Shown: positions 49,501 through 62,400 of the stretch, piece after piece
Layout: every line of letters begins with the position of its first letter
Numbering within the stretch: position 1 is the stretch's first letter
DNA from: Acholoe squamosa
Lineage: Eukaryota; Annelida; Polychaeta; Phyllodocida; Polynoidae
Assembly (NCBI GenBank): GCA_949317995.1
Contig: OX439046.1
Coordinates: forward strand, 78,036,934 to 78,100,933
Length of the DNA stretch: 64,000 bases
Direction of reading: 5' to 3'
Notes under the pieces: generated by a model
Databases searched by the model: none
Seen by the model: the letters and a program-made list of their open reading frames with translations, nothing else
Told to the model about the DNA's origin: nothing
Program-made: the position numbers and the translations under genes

Positions 49501-50850
49501 GTATCAAGTCTGTATCCAGCATGTCATTGGTACATCATGCTGTATGTATACAGGAGGGTATCAGGTCTGTATCCAGCATGTCATTGATACATCATGCTGT
49601 ACATAGAGGAGGTATCAGGTCTGTATCCAGCATGTCATTGGTACATCATGCTGTATGTATACAGGAGGGTATCAGGTCTGTATCCAGCATGTCATTGGTA
49701 CTTCATGCTGTATGTGTACAGGAGGGTATCAGGTCTGTATCCAGCATGTCATTGGTACATCATGCTGTATGTATACAGGAGGGTATCAGGTTCGTATCCA
49801 GCATGTCATTGGTGCATCATGTGGTATGTATACAGGAGGGTATCAGGTCTGTATCCAGCATGTCATTGGTGCATCATGCTGTATGTATACAGGAGGGTAT
49901 CAGGTCTGTATCCAGCATGTCATTGGTACATCATGCTGTATGTATACAGGAGGGTATCAGGTCTGTATCCAGCATGTCATTGGTACATCATGCTGTATGT
50001 ATACAGGAGGGTATCAGGTCTGTATCCAGCATGTCATTGGTACATCATGCTGTACATACAGGAAGGTATCAGGTCTGTATTCAGCATGTCATTGGTACAT
50101 CATGCTGTACATACAGGATGGTATCAGGTCTGCATCCAGCATGTCATTGATACATCATGCTGTATGTATACAGGAAGGTATTAGGTCTGTATCCAGCATG
50201 TCATTGGTACATCATGCTGTATACAGGAGGGTATCAGGTCTGTATCCAGCATGTCACTAGTACATCATGCTGTATGTATACAGGAGGGTATCAGGTCTGT
50301 ATTCAGCATGTCATTGGTGCATCGTGCTGTACATACAGGAGGGTATCAGGTCTGTATCCAGCATGTCATTGGTGCATCATGCTGTATGTATACAGGAGGG
50401 TATCAGGTCTGTATCCAGCATGTCATTGGTACATCATGCTGTATGTATACAGGAGGGTATCAGGTCTGTATCCAGCATGTCATTGATACATCATGCTGTA
50501 CATACAGGAGGGTATGAGGTCTGTATCCAGCATGTCATTGGTACATCATGCTGTATGTATACAGGAGGGTATCAGGTCTGTATCCAGCATGTCATTGGTG
50601 CATCATGCTGTACATACAGGAGGGTATCAGGTCTGTATCCAGCATGTCATTGATACATCATGCTGTACATACAGGAGGGTATGAGGTCTGTATCCAGCAT
50701 GTCATTGGTGCATCATGCTGTACATACAGGAGGGTATCAGGTCTGTACCCAGCATGTCATTGATACATCATGCTGTACATACAGGAGGGTATGAGGTCTG
50801 TATCCAGCATGTCATTGGTACATCATGCTGTATGTATACAGCAGGGTATC
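43564..50850. repeat. Higher-order repeat of about 3075 bp within the 57-bp array
   Basis: Rare variants recur at a constant offset: CATGCGGTATG at about 44901 and 47976, GGTTCGTATCC near 44872 and 47947, and ATAGAGGAGGTATC at about 44686 and 47761, all 3075 bp apart. The co-linear match runs from about 43564-46185 onto 46639-49260. A third, shorter copy begins at about 49594 (related to 46407 at offset 3187, two extra units). Part of it (about 50157-50830) repeats 48089-48762 at offset 2068. This indicates recent multi-kilobase duplication. Confidence 0.88.
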
Positions 50851-52649
50851 AGGTCTGTATCCAGCATGTCATTGGTACATCATGCTGTATGTATACAGGA
50901 GGGTATCAGGTCTGTATCCAGCATGTCATTGATACATCATGCTGTACATACAGGAGGGTATGAGGTCTGTATCCAGCATGTCATTGGTACATCATGCTGT
51001 ATGTATACAGGAGGGTATCAGGTCTGTATCCAGCATGTCATTGGTATATCATGCTGTATGTATACAGGAGGGTATCAGGTCTGTATCCAGCATGTCATTG
51101 GTACATCATGCTGTATGTATACAGGAGGGTATCAGGTCTGTATCCAGCATGTCAATGGTACATCATGCTGTATGTATACAGGAAGGTATCAGGTCTGTAT
51201 CCAGCATGTCATTGGTACATCATGCTGTATGTAAACAGGAGGGTATCAGGTCTGTATCCAGCATGTCATTGGTACATCATGCTGTATGTATACAGGAGGG
51301 TATCAGGTCTGTATCCAGCATGTCATTGGTACATCATGCTGTACATACAGGAGGGTATCAGGTCTGTATCCAGCATGTCATTGGTGCATCATGCTGTATG
51401 TATACAGGAGGGTATCAGGTCTGTATCCAGCATGTCATTGGTACATCATGCTGTATGTATACAGGAGGGTATCAGGTCTGTATCCAGCATGTCATTGGTG
51501 CATCATGCTGTATGTATACAGGAGGGTATCAGGTCTGTATCCAGCATGTCATTGGTGCATCATGCTGTATGTATACAGGAGGGTATCAGGTCTGTATCCA
51601 GCATGTCATTGGTACATCATGCTGTATACAGGAGGGTATCAGGTCTGTATCCAGCATGTCAATGGTACATCATGCTGTATGTAAACAGGAGGGTATCAGG
51701 TCTGTATCCAGCATGTCATTGGTATATCATGCTGTACATACAGGAGGGTATCAGGTCTGTATCCAGCATGTCATTGGTGCATCATGCTGTACATACAGGA
51801 GGGTATCAGGTCTGTATCCAGCATGTCATTGGTACATCATGCTGTATGTATACAGGAGGGTATCAGGTCTGTATCCAGCATGTCATTGGTGCATCATGCT
51901 GTATGTATACAGGAGGGTATCAGGTCTGTATCCAGCATGTCATTGGTACATCATGCTGTATGTATACAGGAGGGTATCAGGTCTGTATCCAGCATGTCAT
52001 TGGTACAACATGCTGTATGTATACAGGAGGGTATCAGGTCTGTATCCAGCATGTCATTGGTACATCATGCTGTACATACAGGAGGGTATCAGGTCTGTAT
52101 CCAGCATGTCATTGGTGCATCATGCTGTATGTATACAGGAAGGTATCAGGTCTGTATCCAGCATGTCATTGGTACATCATGCTGTATGTATACAGGAGGG
52201 TATCAGGTCTGTATCCAGCATGTCATTGGTGCATCATGCTGTATGTATACAGGAGGATATCAGGTCTGTATCCAGCATGTCATTGGTGCATCATGCTGTA
52301 TGTATACAGGAGGGTATCAGGTCTGTATCCAGCATGTCATTGGTACATCATGCAGTACATACAGGAGGGTATCAGGTCTGTATCCAGCATGTCATTGGTA
52401 CATCAAGCTGTATGTATACAGGAGGGTATCAGGTCTGTATCCAGCATGTCATTGGAACATCATGCTGTATACAGGAGGGTATCAGGTCTGTATCCAGCAT
52501 GTCATTGGTACATCATGCTGTATGTATACAGGAGGGTATCAGGTTCGTATCCAGCATGTCATTGGTACATCATGCTGTATGTATACAGGAGGGTATCAGG
52601 TCTGTATCCAGCATGTCATTGGTACATCATGCTGTATGTATACAGGAAG

Positions 52650-53940
52650 GTATCAGGTCTGTATCCAGCATGTCATTGGTAAATCATGCTGTATGTATAC
52701 AGGAAGGTATCAGGTCTGTATCCAGCATGTCATTGATACATCATGCTGTATGTATACAGGAAGGTATCAGGTCTGTATCCAGCATGTCATTGGTACATCA
52801 TGCTGTATGTATACAGGAAGGTATCAGGTCTGTATCCAGCATGTCATTGGTACATCATGCTGTACATAAAGGAGGGTATCAAGTCTGTATCCAGCATGAC
52901 ATTGGTGCATCATGCTGTATGTATACAGGAAGGTATCAGGTCTGTATCCAGCATGTCATTGGTACATCATGCTGTACATACAGGAGGGTATCAGGTCTGT
53001 ATCCAGCATGTCATTGGTACATCATGCTGTATGTATACAGGAGGGTATCAGGTCTGTATCCAGCATGTCATTGGTACATCATGCTGTACATACAGGAGGG
53101 TATCAGGTCTGTATCCAGCATGTCATTGGTACATCATGCTGTATGTATACAGGAAGGTATCAGGTCTGTATCCAGCATGTCATTGGTAAATCATGCTGTA
53201 TGTATACAGGAAGGTATCAGGTCTGTATCCAGCATGTCATTGATACATCATGCTGTATGTATACAGGAAGGTATCAGGTCTGTATCCAGCATGTCATTGG
53301 TACATCATGCTGTATGTATACAGGAAGGTATCAGGTCTGTATCCAGCATGTCATTGGTACATCATGCTGTACATACAGGAGGGTATCAGGTCTGTATCCA
53401 GCATGTCATTGGTACATCATGCTGTATGTATACAGGAAGGTATCAGGTCTGTATCCAGCATGTCATTGGTAAATCATGCTGTATGTATACAGGAAGGTAT
53501 CAGGTCTGTATCCAGCATGTCATTGATACATCATGCTGTATGTATACAGGAAGGTATCAGGTCTGTATCCAGCATGTCATTGGTACATCATGCTGTATGT
53601 ATACAGGAAGGTATCAGGTCTGTATCCAGCATGTCATTGGTACATCATGCTGTACATACAGGAGGGTATCAGGTCTGTATCCAGCATGTCATTGGTACAT
53701 CATGCTGTATGTATACAGGAAGGTATCAGGTCTGTATCCAGCATGTCATTGGTAAATCATGCTGTATGTATACAGGAAGGTATCAGGTCTGTATCCAGCA
53801 TGTCATTGATACATCATGCTGTATGTATACAGGAAGGTATCAGGTCTGTATCCAGCATGTCATTGGTACATCATGCTGTATGTATACAGGAAGGTATCAG
53901 GTCTGTATCCAGCATGTCATTGGTACATCATGCTGTACAT
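52650..53940. repeat. 283-bp (five-unit) higher-order repeat
   Basis: The variant TTGGTAAATCATG occurs near 53184, 53467 and 53750, at 283-bp spacing (four 57-bp units plus one 55-bp unit), and also near 52677. The whole stretch is bracketed by the rare words GTACATAAAGGAGG and CAGCATGACATTGG at about 52862 and 53935, an offset of 1073 bp. This is local unequal exchange within the large array. Confidence 0.87.
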
Positions 53941-55700
53941 AAAGGAGGGTATCAAGTCTGTATCCAGCATGACATTGGTGCATCATGCTGTATGTATACA
54001 GGAAGGTATCAGGTCTGTATCCAGCATGTCATTGGTACATCATGCTGTACATACAGGAGGGTATCAGGTCTGTATCCAGCATGTCATTGGTACATCATGC
54101 TGTATGTATACAGGAGGGTATCAGGTCTGTATCCAGCATGTCATTGGTACATCATGCTGTATGTATACAGGAGGGTATCAGGTCTGTATCCAGCATGTCA
54201 TTGGTACATCATGCTGTACATACAGGAGGGTATCAGGTCTGTATCCAGCATGTCATTGGTACATCATGCTGTACATACAGGAGGGTATCAGGTCTGTATC
54301 CAGCATGTCATTGGTGCATCATGCTGTATGTATACAGGAGGGTATCAGGTCTGTATCCAGCATGTCATTGGTACATCATGCTGTATGTATACAGGAGGGT
54401 ATCAGGTCTGTATCCAGCATGTCATTGGTACATCATGCTGTACATACAGGAAGGTATCAGGTCTGTATCCAGCATGTCATTGGTGCATCATGCTGTACAT
54501 ACAGGAGGGTATCAGGTCTGAACCCAGCATGTCATTGGTACATCATGCTGTACATACAGGAAGGTATCAGGTCTGTATCCAGCATGTCATTGGTGCATCA
54601 TGCTGTATGTATACAAGAGGGTATCAGTTCTGTATCCAGCATGTCATTGGTACATCATGCTGTATGTATACAGGAGGGTATCAGGTCTGTATCCAGCATG
54701 TCATTGGTACATCATGCTGTACATACAGGAAGGTATCAGGTCTGTATCCAGCATGTCATTGGTGCATCATGCTGTACATACAGGAAGGTATCAGGTCTGT
54801 ATCCAGCATGTCATTGGTGCATCATGCTGTACATACAGGAAGGTATCAGGTCTGAACCCAGCATGTCATTGGTACATCATGCTGTACATACAGGAAGGTA
54901 TCAGGTCTGTATCCAGCATGTCATTGGTGCATCATGCTGTATGTATACAGGAGGGTATCAGGTCTGTATCCAGCATGTCATTGGTACATCATGCTGTATA
55001 CAGGAGGGTATCAGGTCTGTATCCAGCATGTCATTGGTACATCATGCTGTATGTATACAGGAGGGTATCAGGTCTGTATCCAGCATGTCATTGGTGCATC
55101 ATGCTGTATGTATACAAGAGGGTATCAGTTCTGTATCCAGCATGTCATTGGTACATCATGCTGTATGTATACAGGAGGGTATCAGGTCTGTATCCAGCAT
55201 GTCATTGGTACATCATGCTGTACATACAGGAAGGTATCAGGTCTGTATCCAGCATGTCATTGGTGCATCATGCTGTACATACAGGAGGGTATCAGGTCTG
55301 TATCCAGCATGTCATTGGTACATCATGCTGTATGTATACAGGAGGGTATCAGGTCTGTATCCAGCATGTCATTGGTGCATCATGCTGTATACAGGAGGGT
55401 ATCAGGTCTGTATCCAGCATGTCATTGGTACATCATGCTGTATGTATACAGGAGGGTATCAGGTCTGTATCCAGCATGTCATTGGTGCATCATGCTGTAT
55501 ACAGGAGGGTATGAGGTCTGCATCCAGCATGTCATTGGTACATCATGCTGTATGTATACAGGAGGGTATCAGGTCTGTATCCAGCATGTCATTGGTACAT
55601 CATGCTGTATGTATACAGGAGGGTATCAGGTCTGTATCCAGCATGTCATTGGTGCATCATGCTGTATGTATACAGGAAGGTATCAGGTCTGTATCCAGCA

Positions 55701-56427
55701 CAATGCTCTTTCTACAGGTGACTAAGTCGGCAGTGCACCAGATGCATCATGGAGATCCTGCGGCTCTGATCTACTCCCAGAGGTTCAGCCTGATGCTCTA
55801 ATGACGAGCTGGCAAGCAGACTAGCTAATCACTGATTGGTGCAACATGATGACCAATGATATCTATAATCAGCGTAGTTAGGCTCTGGTCTCTTTATTAG
55901 TGATATCAATGTCTAACAGTCATAACTTACAGAGTGGCCTTATTGTGCCCACGCGATGCTATAATGGTGGTTGTCAAAATGCCAAAAGGACAATCAAATC
56001 CACAACTAGTGCTCATTATGTGTTGCATGAGTGACAAAGTTTTAATTGAATCAAGTGAGAAACATACCATCTCTAAGTTTGAATTGCTGATTGTTTTCAC
56101 ATTACGATAGGTGTAGTTCTCCATGCTGTAATTAACATGATTTTATATTTGAAGCAAAAGTCTTATTTTGTCATTTTCTCTGAAAATTGGAGTCAATTTA
56201 GGATGAATGTTGCCCCCTTATCTTTTTTTTAATAACTGTGATTAAATTTGATCAAACAATCAAAGACACTTTAACAGCTCCTTTAGTAGCTCCAGATTTC
56301 TGTTCTTTGAATTCCCTGTGCGATTTGAAAGCAACACATTGGTGCATTATATCATATTAGGACTACATCAACCCTGTAAACCGTAAACCGGGATGCATGA
56401 ACGCAGCCCTCCTGAACTACTAACTAT
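55701..56427. other. Unique region between the two largest arrays
   Basis: Holds a family 2 dispersed-repeat fragment (about 55998-56110). It also holds a diverged solitary array core, ATTGGTGCAACATGATG at 55835, flanked by ATTGGT/ACCAAT inverted arms, and a second near-match, CATTGGTGCATTAT at 56338. A run of T lies at 56222-56230. The minus-strand open frame 55927-56124 overlaps the dispersed repeat and has no recognised domain. Confidence 0.6.
55998..56110. repeat. Dispersed repeat family 2, copy at 56 kb
   Basis: ATTGAATCAAGTGAGAAACA and AAGTTTGAATTGCTGATTGT match the 19.2-kb copy in order and spacing. It is diverged, with no coding part seen. Confidence 0.55.
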
Positions 56428-59400
56428 GCACTATGACGATCAGTGAGTATACTGCACACAGGGTGAATGGATGGGATGCACCATGACAATCAGTGAGTAT
56501 ACTGCACACAGGGTGAATGGATGGGGTGCACCATGACAATCAGTGAGTATACTGCACACAGGGTGAATGGATGGGATGCACCATGACAATCAGTGAGTAT
56601 ACTGCACACAGGGTGAATGGATGGGATGCACCATGACAATCAGTGAGTATACTGCACACAGGGTGAATGGATGGGATGGGGTGCAGTATGACAATCAGTG
56701 AGTATACTGCACACATGGTGAATGGATGGGATGCACTATGACAATCAGTGAGTATACTGCACACAGGGTGAATGGATGGGATGCACTATGACAATCAGTG
56801 AGTATACTGCACACAGGGTGAATGGATGGGGTGCACCATGACAATCAGTGAGTATACTGCACACAGGGTGAATGGATGGGATGGAGTGCACCATGACAAT
56901 CAGTGAGTATACTGCACACAGGGTGAATGGATGGGGTGCACCATGAGAATCAGTGAGTATACTGCACACAGGGTGAATGGATGGGATGCACCATGACAAT
57001 CAGTGAGTATAATGCACACAGGGTGAATGGATGGGATAGGGTGCACTATGACAATCAGTGAGTTTAATGCACACAGGGTGAATGGATGGGATAGGGTGCA
57101 CCATGAAAATCAGTGAGTATACTGCACACAGGGTGAATGGATGGGATGCACCATGACAATCAGTGAGTATACTGCACACAGGGTGAATGGATGGGATGCA
57201 CTATGACAATCAGTGAGTATACTGCACACAGGGTGAATGGATGGGGTGCACCATGACAATCAGTGAGTATACTGCACACAGGGTGAATGGATGGGGTGCA
57301 CTATGACAATCAGTGAGTATACTGCACACAGGGTGAATGGATGGGATGCACTATGACAATCAGTGAGCATACTGCACACAGGGTGAATGGATGGGGTGCA
57401 CCATGACAATCAGTGAGTATACTGCACACAGGGTGAATGGATGGGATGGAGTGCACCATGACAATCAGTGAGTATACTGCACACAGGGTGAATGGATGGG
57501 GTGCACCATGACAATCAGTGAGTATACTGCACACAGGGTGAATGGATGGGATGGGGTGCACTATGACAATCAGTGAGTATACTGCACACAGGGTTAATGG
57601 ATGGGGTGCACCATGACAATCAGTGAGTATACTGCACACAGGGTGAATGGATGGGATAGGGTGCACCATGACAATCAGTGAGTATACTGCACACAGGGTG
57701 AATGGATGGGATGCACTATGACTATTAGTGAGTATACTGCACACAGGGTGAATGGATGGATGCACCATGACAATCAGTGAGTATACTGCACACAGGGTGA
57801 ATGGATGGGATGGGGTGCACCATGACAATCAGTGAGTATACTGCACACAGGGTGAATGGATGGGATGGGGTGCACTATGACAATCAGTGAGTATACTGCA
57901 CACAGGGTGAATGGATGGGGTGCACTATGACAATTAGTGAGTATACTGCACACAGGGTGAATGGATGGGATGGGGTGCACTATGACAATCAGTGAGTATA
58001 CTGCACACAGGGTGAATGGATGGGATGGGGTGCACTATGACAATCAGTGAGTATACTGCACACAGGGTGAATGGATGGGGTGCACCATGACAATCAGTGA
58101 GTATACTGCACACAGGGTGAATGGATGGGATGGGGTGCACCATGACAATCAGTGAGTATACTGCACACAGGGTGAATGGATGGGATGGGGTGCACTATGA
58201 CAATCAGTGAGTATACTGCACAAAGGGTGAATGGATGGGATGGGGTGCACTATGACAATCAGTGAGTATACTGCACACAGGGTGAATAGATGGGATGGGG
58301 TGCCCTATGACAATCAATGAGTATACTGCACACAGGGTGAATGGATGGGGGGCGCACTATGACAATCAGTGAGTATACTGCACACAGGGTGAATGGATGG
58401 GATAGGGTGCACTATGACAATCAGTGAGTATACTGCACACATGGTGAATGGATGGGATGGGGTGCACCATGACAATCAGTGAGTATACTGCACACAGGGT
58501 GAATGGATGGGATGGGGTGCACTATGACAATCAGTGAGTATACTGCACACAGGGTGAATGGATGGGATGCACCATGACAATCAGTGAGTATACTGCACAC
58601 AGGGTGAATGGATGGGATGCACCATGACAATCAGTGAGTATACTGCACACAGGGTGAATGGATGGGATGCACTATGATAATCAGTGAGTATACTGCACAC
58701 AGGGTGAATGGATGGGGTGCACCATGACAATCAGTGAATATACTGCACACAGGGTGAATGGATGGGGTGCACCATGACAATTAGTGAGTATACTGCACAC
58801 AGGGTGAATGGATGGGGTGCACTATGACAATCAGTGAGTATACTGCACACAGGGTGAATGGATGGGGTGCAACATGACAATCAGTGAATATACTGCACAC
58901 AGGGTGAATGGATGGGGTGCACCATGACAATCAGTGAGTATACTGCACACAGGGTGAATGGATGGGGTGCACTATGACAATCAGTGAGTATACTGCACAC
59001 AGGGTGAATGGATGGGGTGCACTATGACAATCAGTGAGTATACTGCACACAGGGTGAATGGATGGGGTGCACTATGACAATCAGTGAGTATACTGCACAC
59101 AGGGTGAATGGATGGGGTGCACTATGACAATCAGTGAGTATACTGCACACAGGGTGAATGGATGGGATGCACTGAGACAATCAGTGAGTATACTGCACAC
59201 AGGGTGAATGGATGGGGTGCACCATGACAATCAGTGAGTATACTGCACACAGGGTGAATGGATGGGATGGAGTGCACCATGACAATCAGTGAGTATACTG
59301 CACACAGGGTGAATGGATGGGGTGCACCATGACAATCAGTGAGTATACTGCACACAGGGTGAATGGATGGGATGCACCATGACAATCAGTGAGTATACTG

Positions 59401-62400
59401 CACACAGGGTGAATGGATGGGATAGGGTGCACTATGACAATCAGTGAGTATAATGCACACAGGGTGAATGGATGGGATAGGGTGCACTATGACAATCAGT
59501 GAGTATACTGCACACAGGGTGAATGGATGGGGTGCACCATGACAATCAGTGAGTATACTGCACACAGGGTGAATGGATGGGATGGGGTGCACTATGACAA
59601 TCAGTGAGTATACTGCACACAGGGTGAATGGATGGATGCACTATGACAATCAGTGAGTATACTGCACACAGGGTGAATGGATGGGGTGCCCTATGACAAT
59701 CAGTGAGTATACTGCACACAGGGTGAATGGATGGGATGCACCATGACAATCAGTGAGTATACTGCACACAGGGTGAATGGATGGGGTGCACCATGACAAT
59801 CAGTGAGTATACTGCACACAGGGTGAATGGATGGGGTGCACCATGACAGTCAGTGAGTATACTGCACACAGGGTGAATGGATGGGATGCACCATGAAAAT
59901 CAGTGAGTATACTGCACACAGGGTGAATGGATGGGATGCACCATGACAATCAGTGAGTATACTGCACACAGGGTGAATGGATGGGATGCACTATGACAAT
60001 CAGTGAGTATACTGCACACAGGGTGAATGGATGGGGTGCACCATGACAATCAGTGAATATACTGCACACAGGGTGAATGGATGGGGTGTACCATGACAAT
60101 CAGTGAGTATACTGCACACAGGGTGAATGGATGGGGTGCACTATGACAATCAGTGAGTATACTGCACACAGGGTGAATGGATGGGATGGGGTGCAGTATG
60201 ACAATCAGTGAGTATACTGCACACATGGTGAATGGATGGGATGCACTATGACAATCAGTGAGTATACTGCACACAGGGTGAATGGATGGGGTGCACCATG
60301 ACAATCAGTGAGTATACTGCACACAGGGTGAATGGATGGGGTGCACCATGACAATCAGTGAGTATACTGCACACAGGGTGAATGGATGGGGTGCACCATG
60401 ACAATCAGTGAGTATACTGCACACAGGGTGAATGGATGGGGTGCCCTATGACAATCAGTGAGTATACTGCACACAGGGTGAATGGATGGGGTGCCCTATG
60501 ACAATCAGTGAGTATACTGCACACAGGGTGAATGGATGGGATGGGGTGCACTATGACAATCAGTGAGTATACTGCACACAGGGTGAATGGATGGGATGGG
60601 ATGCACTATGACAATCAGTGAGTATACTGCACACAGGGTGAATGGATGGGGTGCACTATGACAATCAGTGAGTATACTGCACACAGGGTGAATGGATGGG
60701 ATGCACTATGACAATCAGTGAGTATACTGCACACAGGGTGAATGGATGGGGTGCACCGTGACAATCAGTGAGTATACTGCACACAGGGTGAATGGATGGG
60801 ATGGAGTGCACCATGACAATCAGTGAGTATACTGCACACAGGGTGAATGGATGGGGTGCACCATGACAATCAGTGAGTATACTGCACACAGGGTGAATGG
60901 ATGGGATGGGGTGCACTATGACAATCAGTGAGTATACTGCACACAGGGTTAATGGATGGGGTGCACCATGACAATCAGTGAGTATTCTGCACACAGGGTG
61001 AATGGATGGGATGCACCATGACAATCAGTGAGTATACTGCACACAGGTTGAATGGATGGGGTGCACCATGACAATCAGTGAGTATACTGCACACAGGGTG
61101 AATGGATGGGATGCACTATGACAATCAGTGAGTATACTGCACACAGGGTGAATGGATGGGATAGGGTGTACCATGACAATCAGTGAGTATACTGCACACA
61201 GGGTGAATGGATGGGATAGGGTGCACCATGACAATCAGTGAGTATACTGCACACAGGGTGAATGGATGGGGTGCACCATGACAATCAGTGAGTATACTGC
61301 ACACAGGGTGAATGGATGGGATGCACTATGACAATCAGTGAGTATACTGCACACAGGGTGAATGGATGGGATAGGGTGCACCATGACAATCAGTGAGTAT
61401 ACTGCACACAGGGTGAATGGATGGGATAGGGTGCACCATGACAATCAGTGAGTATACTGCACACAGGGTGAATGGATGGGATAGGGTGCACTATGACAAT
61501 CAGTGAGTATACTGCACACAGGGTGAATGGATGGGTTAGGGTGCACCATGACAATCAGTGAGTATACTGCACACAGGGTGAATGGATGGGATGCACTATG
61601 ACAATCAGTGAGTATACTGCACACAGGGTGAATGGATGGGATAGGGTGCACCATGACAATCAGTGAGTATACTGCACACAGGGTGAATGGATGGGATGCA
61701 CTATGACTATTAGTGAGTATACTGCACACAGGGTGAATGGATGGATGCACCATGACAATCAGTGAGTATACTGCACACAGGGTGAATGGATGGGATGGGG
61801 TGCACCATGACAATCAGTGAGTATACTGCACACAGGGTGAATGGATGGGATGGGGTGTACTATGACAATCAGTGAGTATACTGCACACAGGGTGAATGGA
61901 TGGGGTGCACTATGACAATTAGTGAGTATACTGCACACAGGGTGAATGGATGGGATGGGGTGCACTATGACAATCAGTGAGTATACTGCACACAGGGTGA
62001 ATGGATGGGATGGGGTGCACTATGACAATCAGTGAGTATACTGCACACAGGGTGAATGGATGGGGTGCACCATGACAATCAGTGAGTATACTGCACACAG
62101 GGTGAATGGATGGGATGGGGTGCACCATGACAATCAGTGAGTATACTGCACACAGGGTGAATGGATGGGATGGGGTGCACTATGACAATCAGTGAGTATA
62201 CTGCACAAAGGGTGAATGGATGGGATGGGGTGCACTATGACAATCAGTGAGTATACTGCACACAGGGTGAATAGATGGGATGGGGTGCCCTATGACAATC
62301 AGTGAGTATACTGCACACAGGGTGAATGGATGTGGTGCACCATGACAATCAGTGAGTATACTGCACACAGGGTGAATGGATGGGGGGCGCACTATGACAA

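Larger units (their letters stand above)
34181..55700. repeat. 57/55/53-bp minisatellite, about 380 copies (21.5 kb)
   Basis: The unit reads GTCTGTATCCAGCATGTCAT, TGGTACATCATGCTG, then a variable linker and GGAGGGTATCAG. Length classes come from the linker CTGTATGTATACAG (57), CTGTACATACAG (55) or CTGTATACAG (53). The plus strand of the standard unit has no TAA, TAG or TGA in any frame. Three overlapping frames therefore stay open for kilobases, including one of 2592 codons at 36911-44689. Stops appear only in variants (ATTGATAC, GTATGAGG). The 2-bp length steps would shift a ribosome between frames at every few units, so no protein is proposed. CAGCATG and CATGCTG form a hairpin in each unit. 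Confidence 0.99.
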
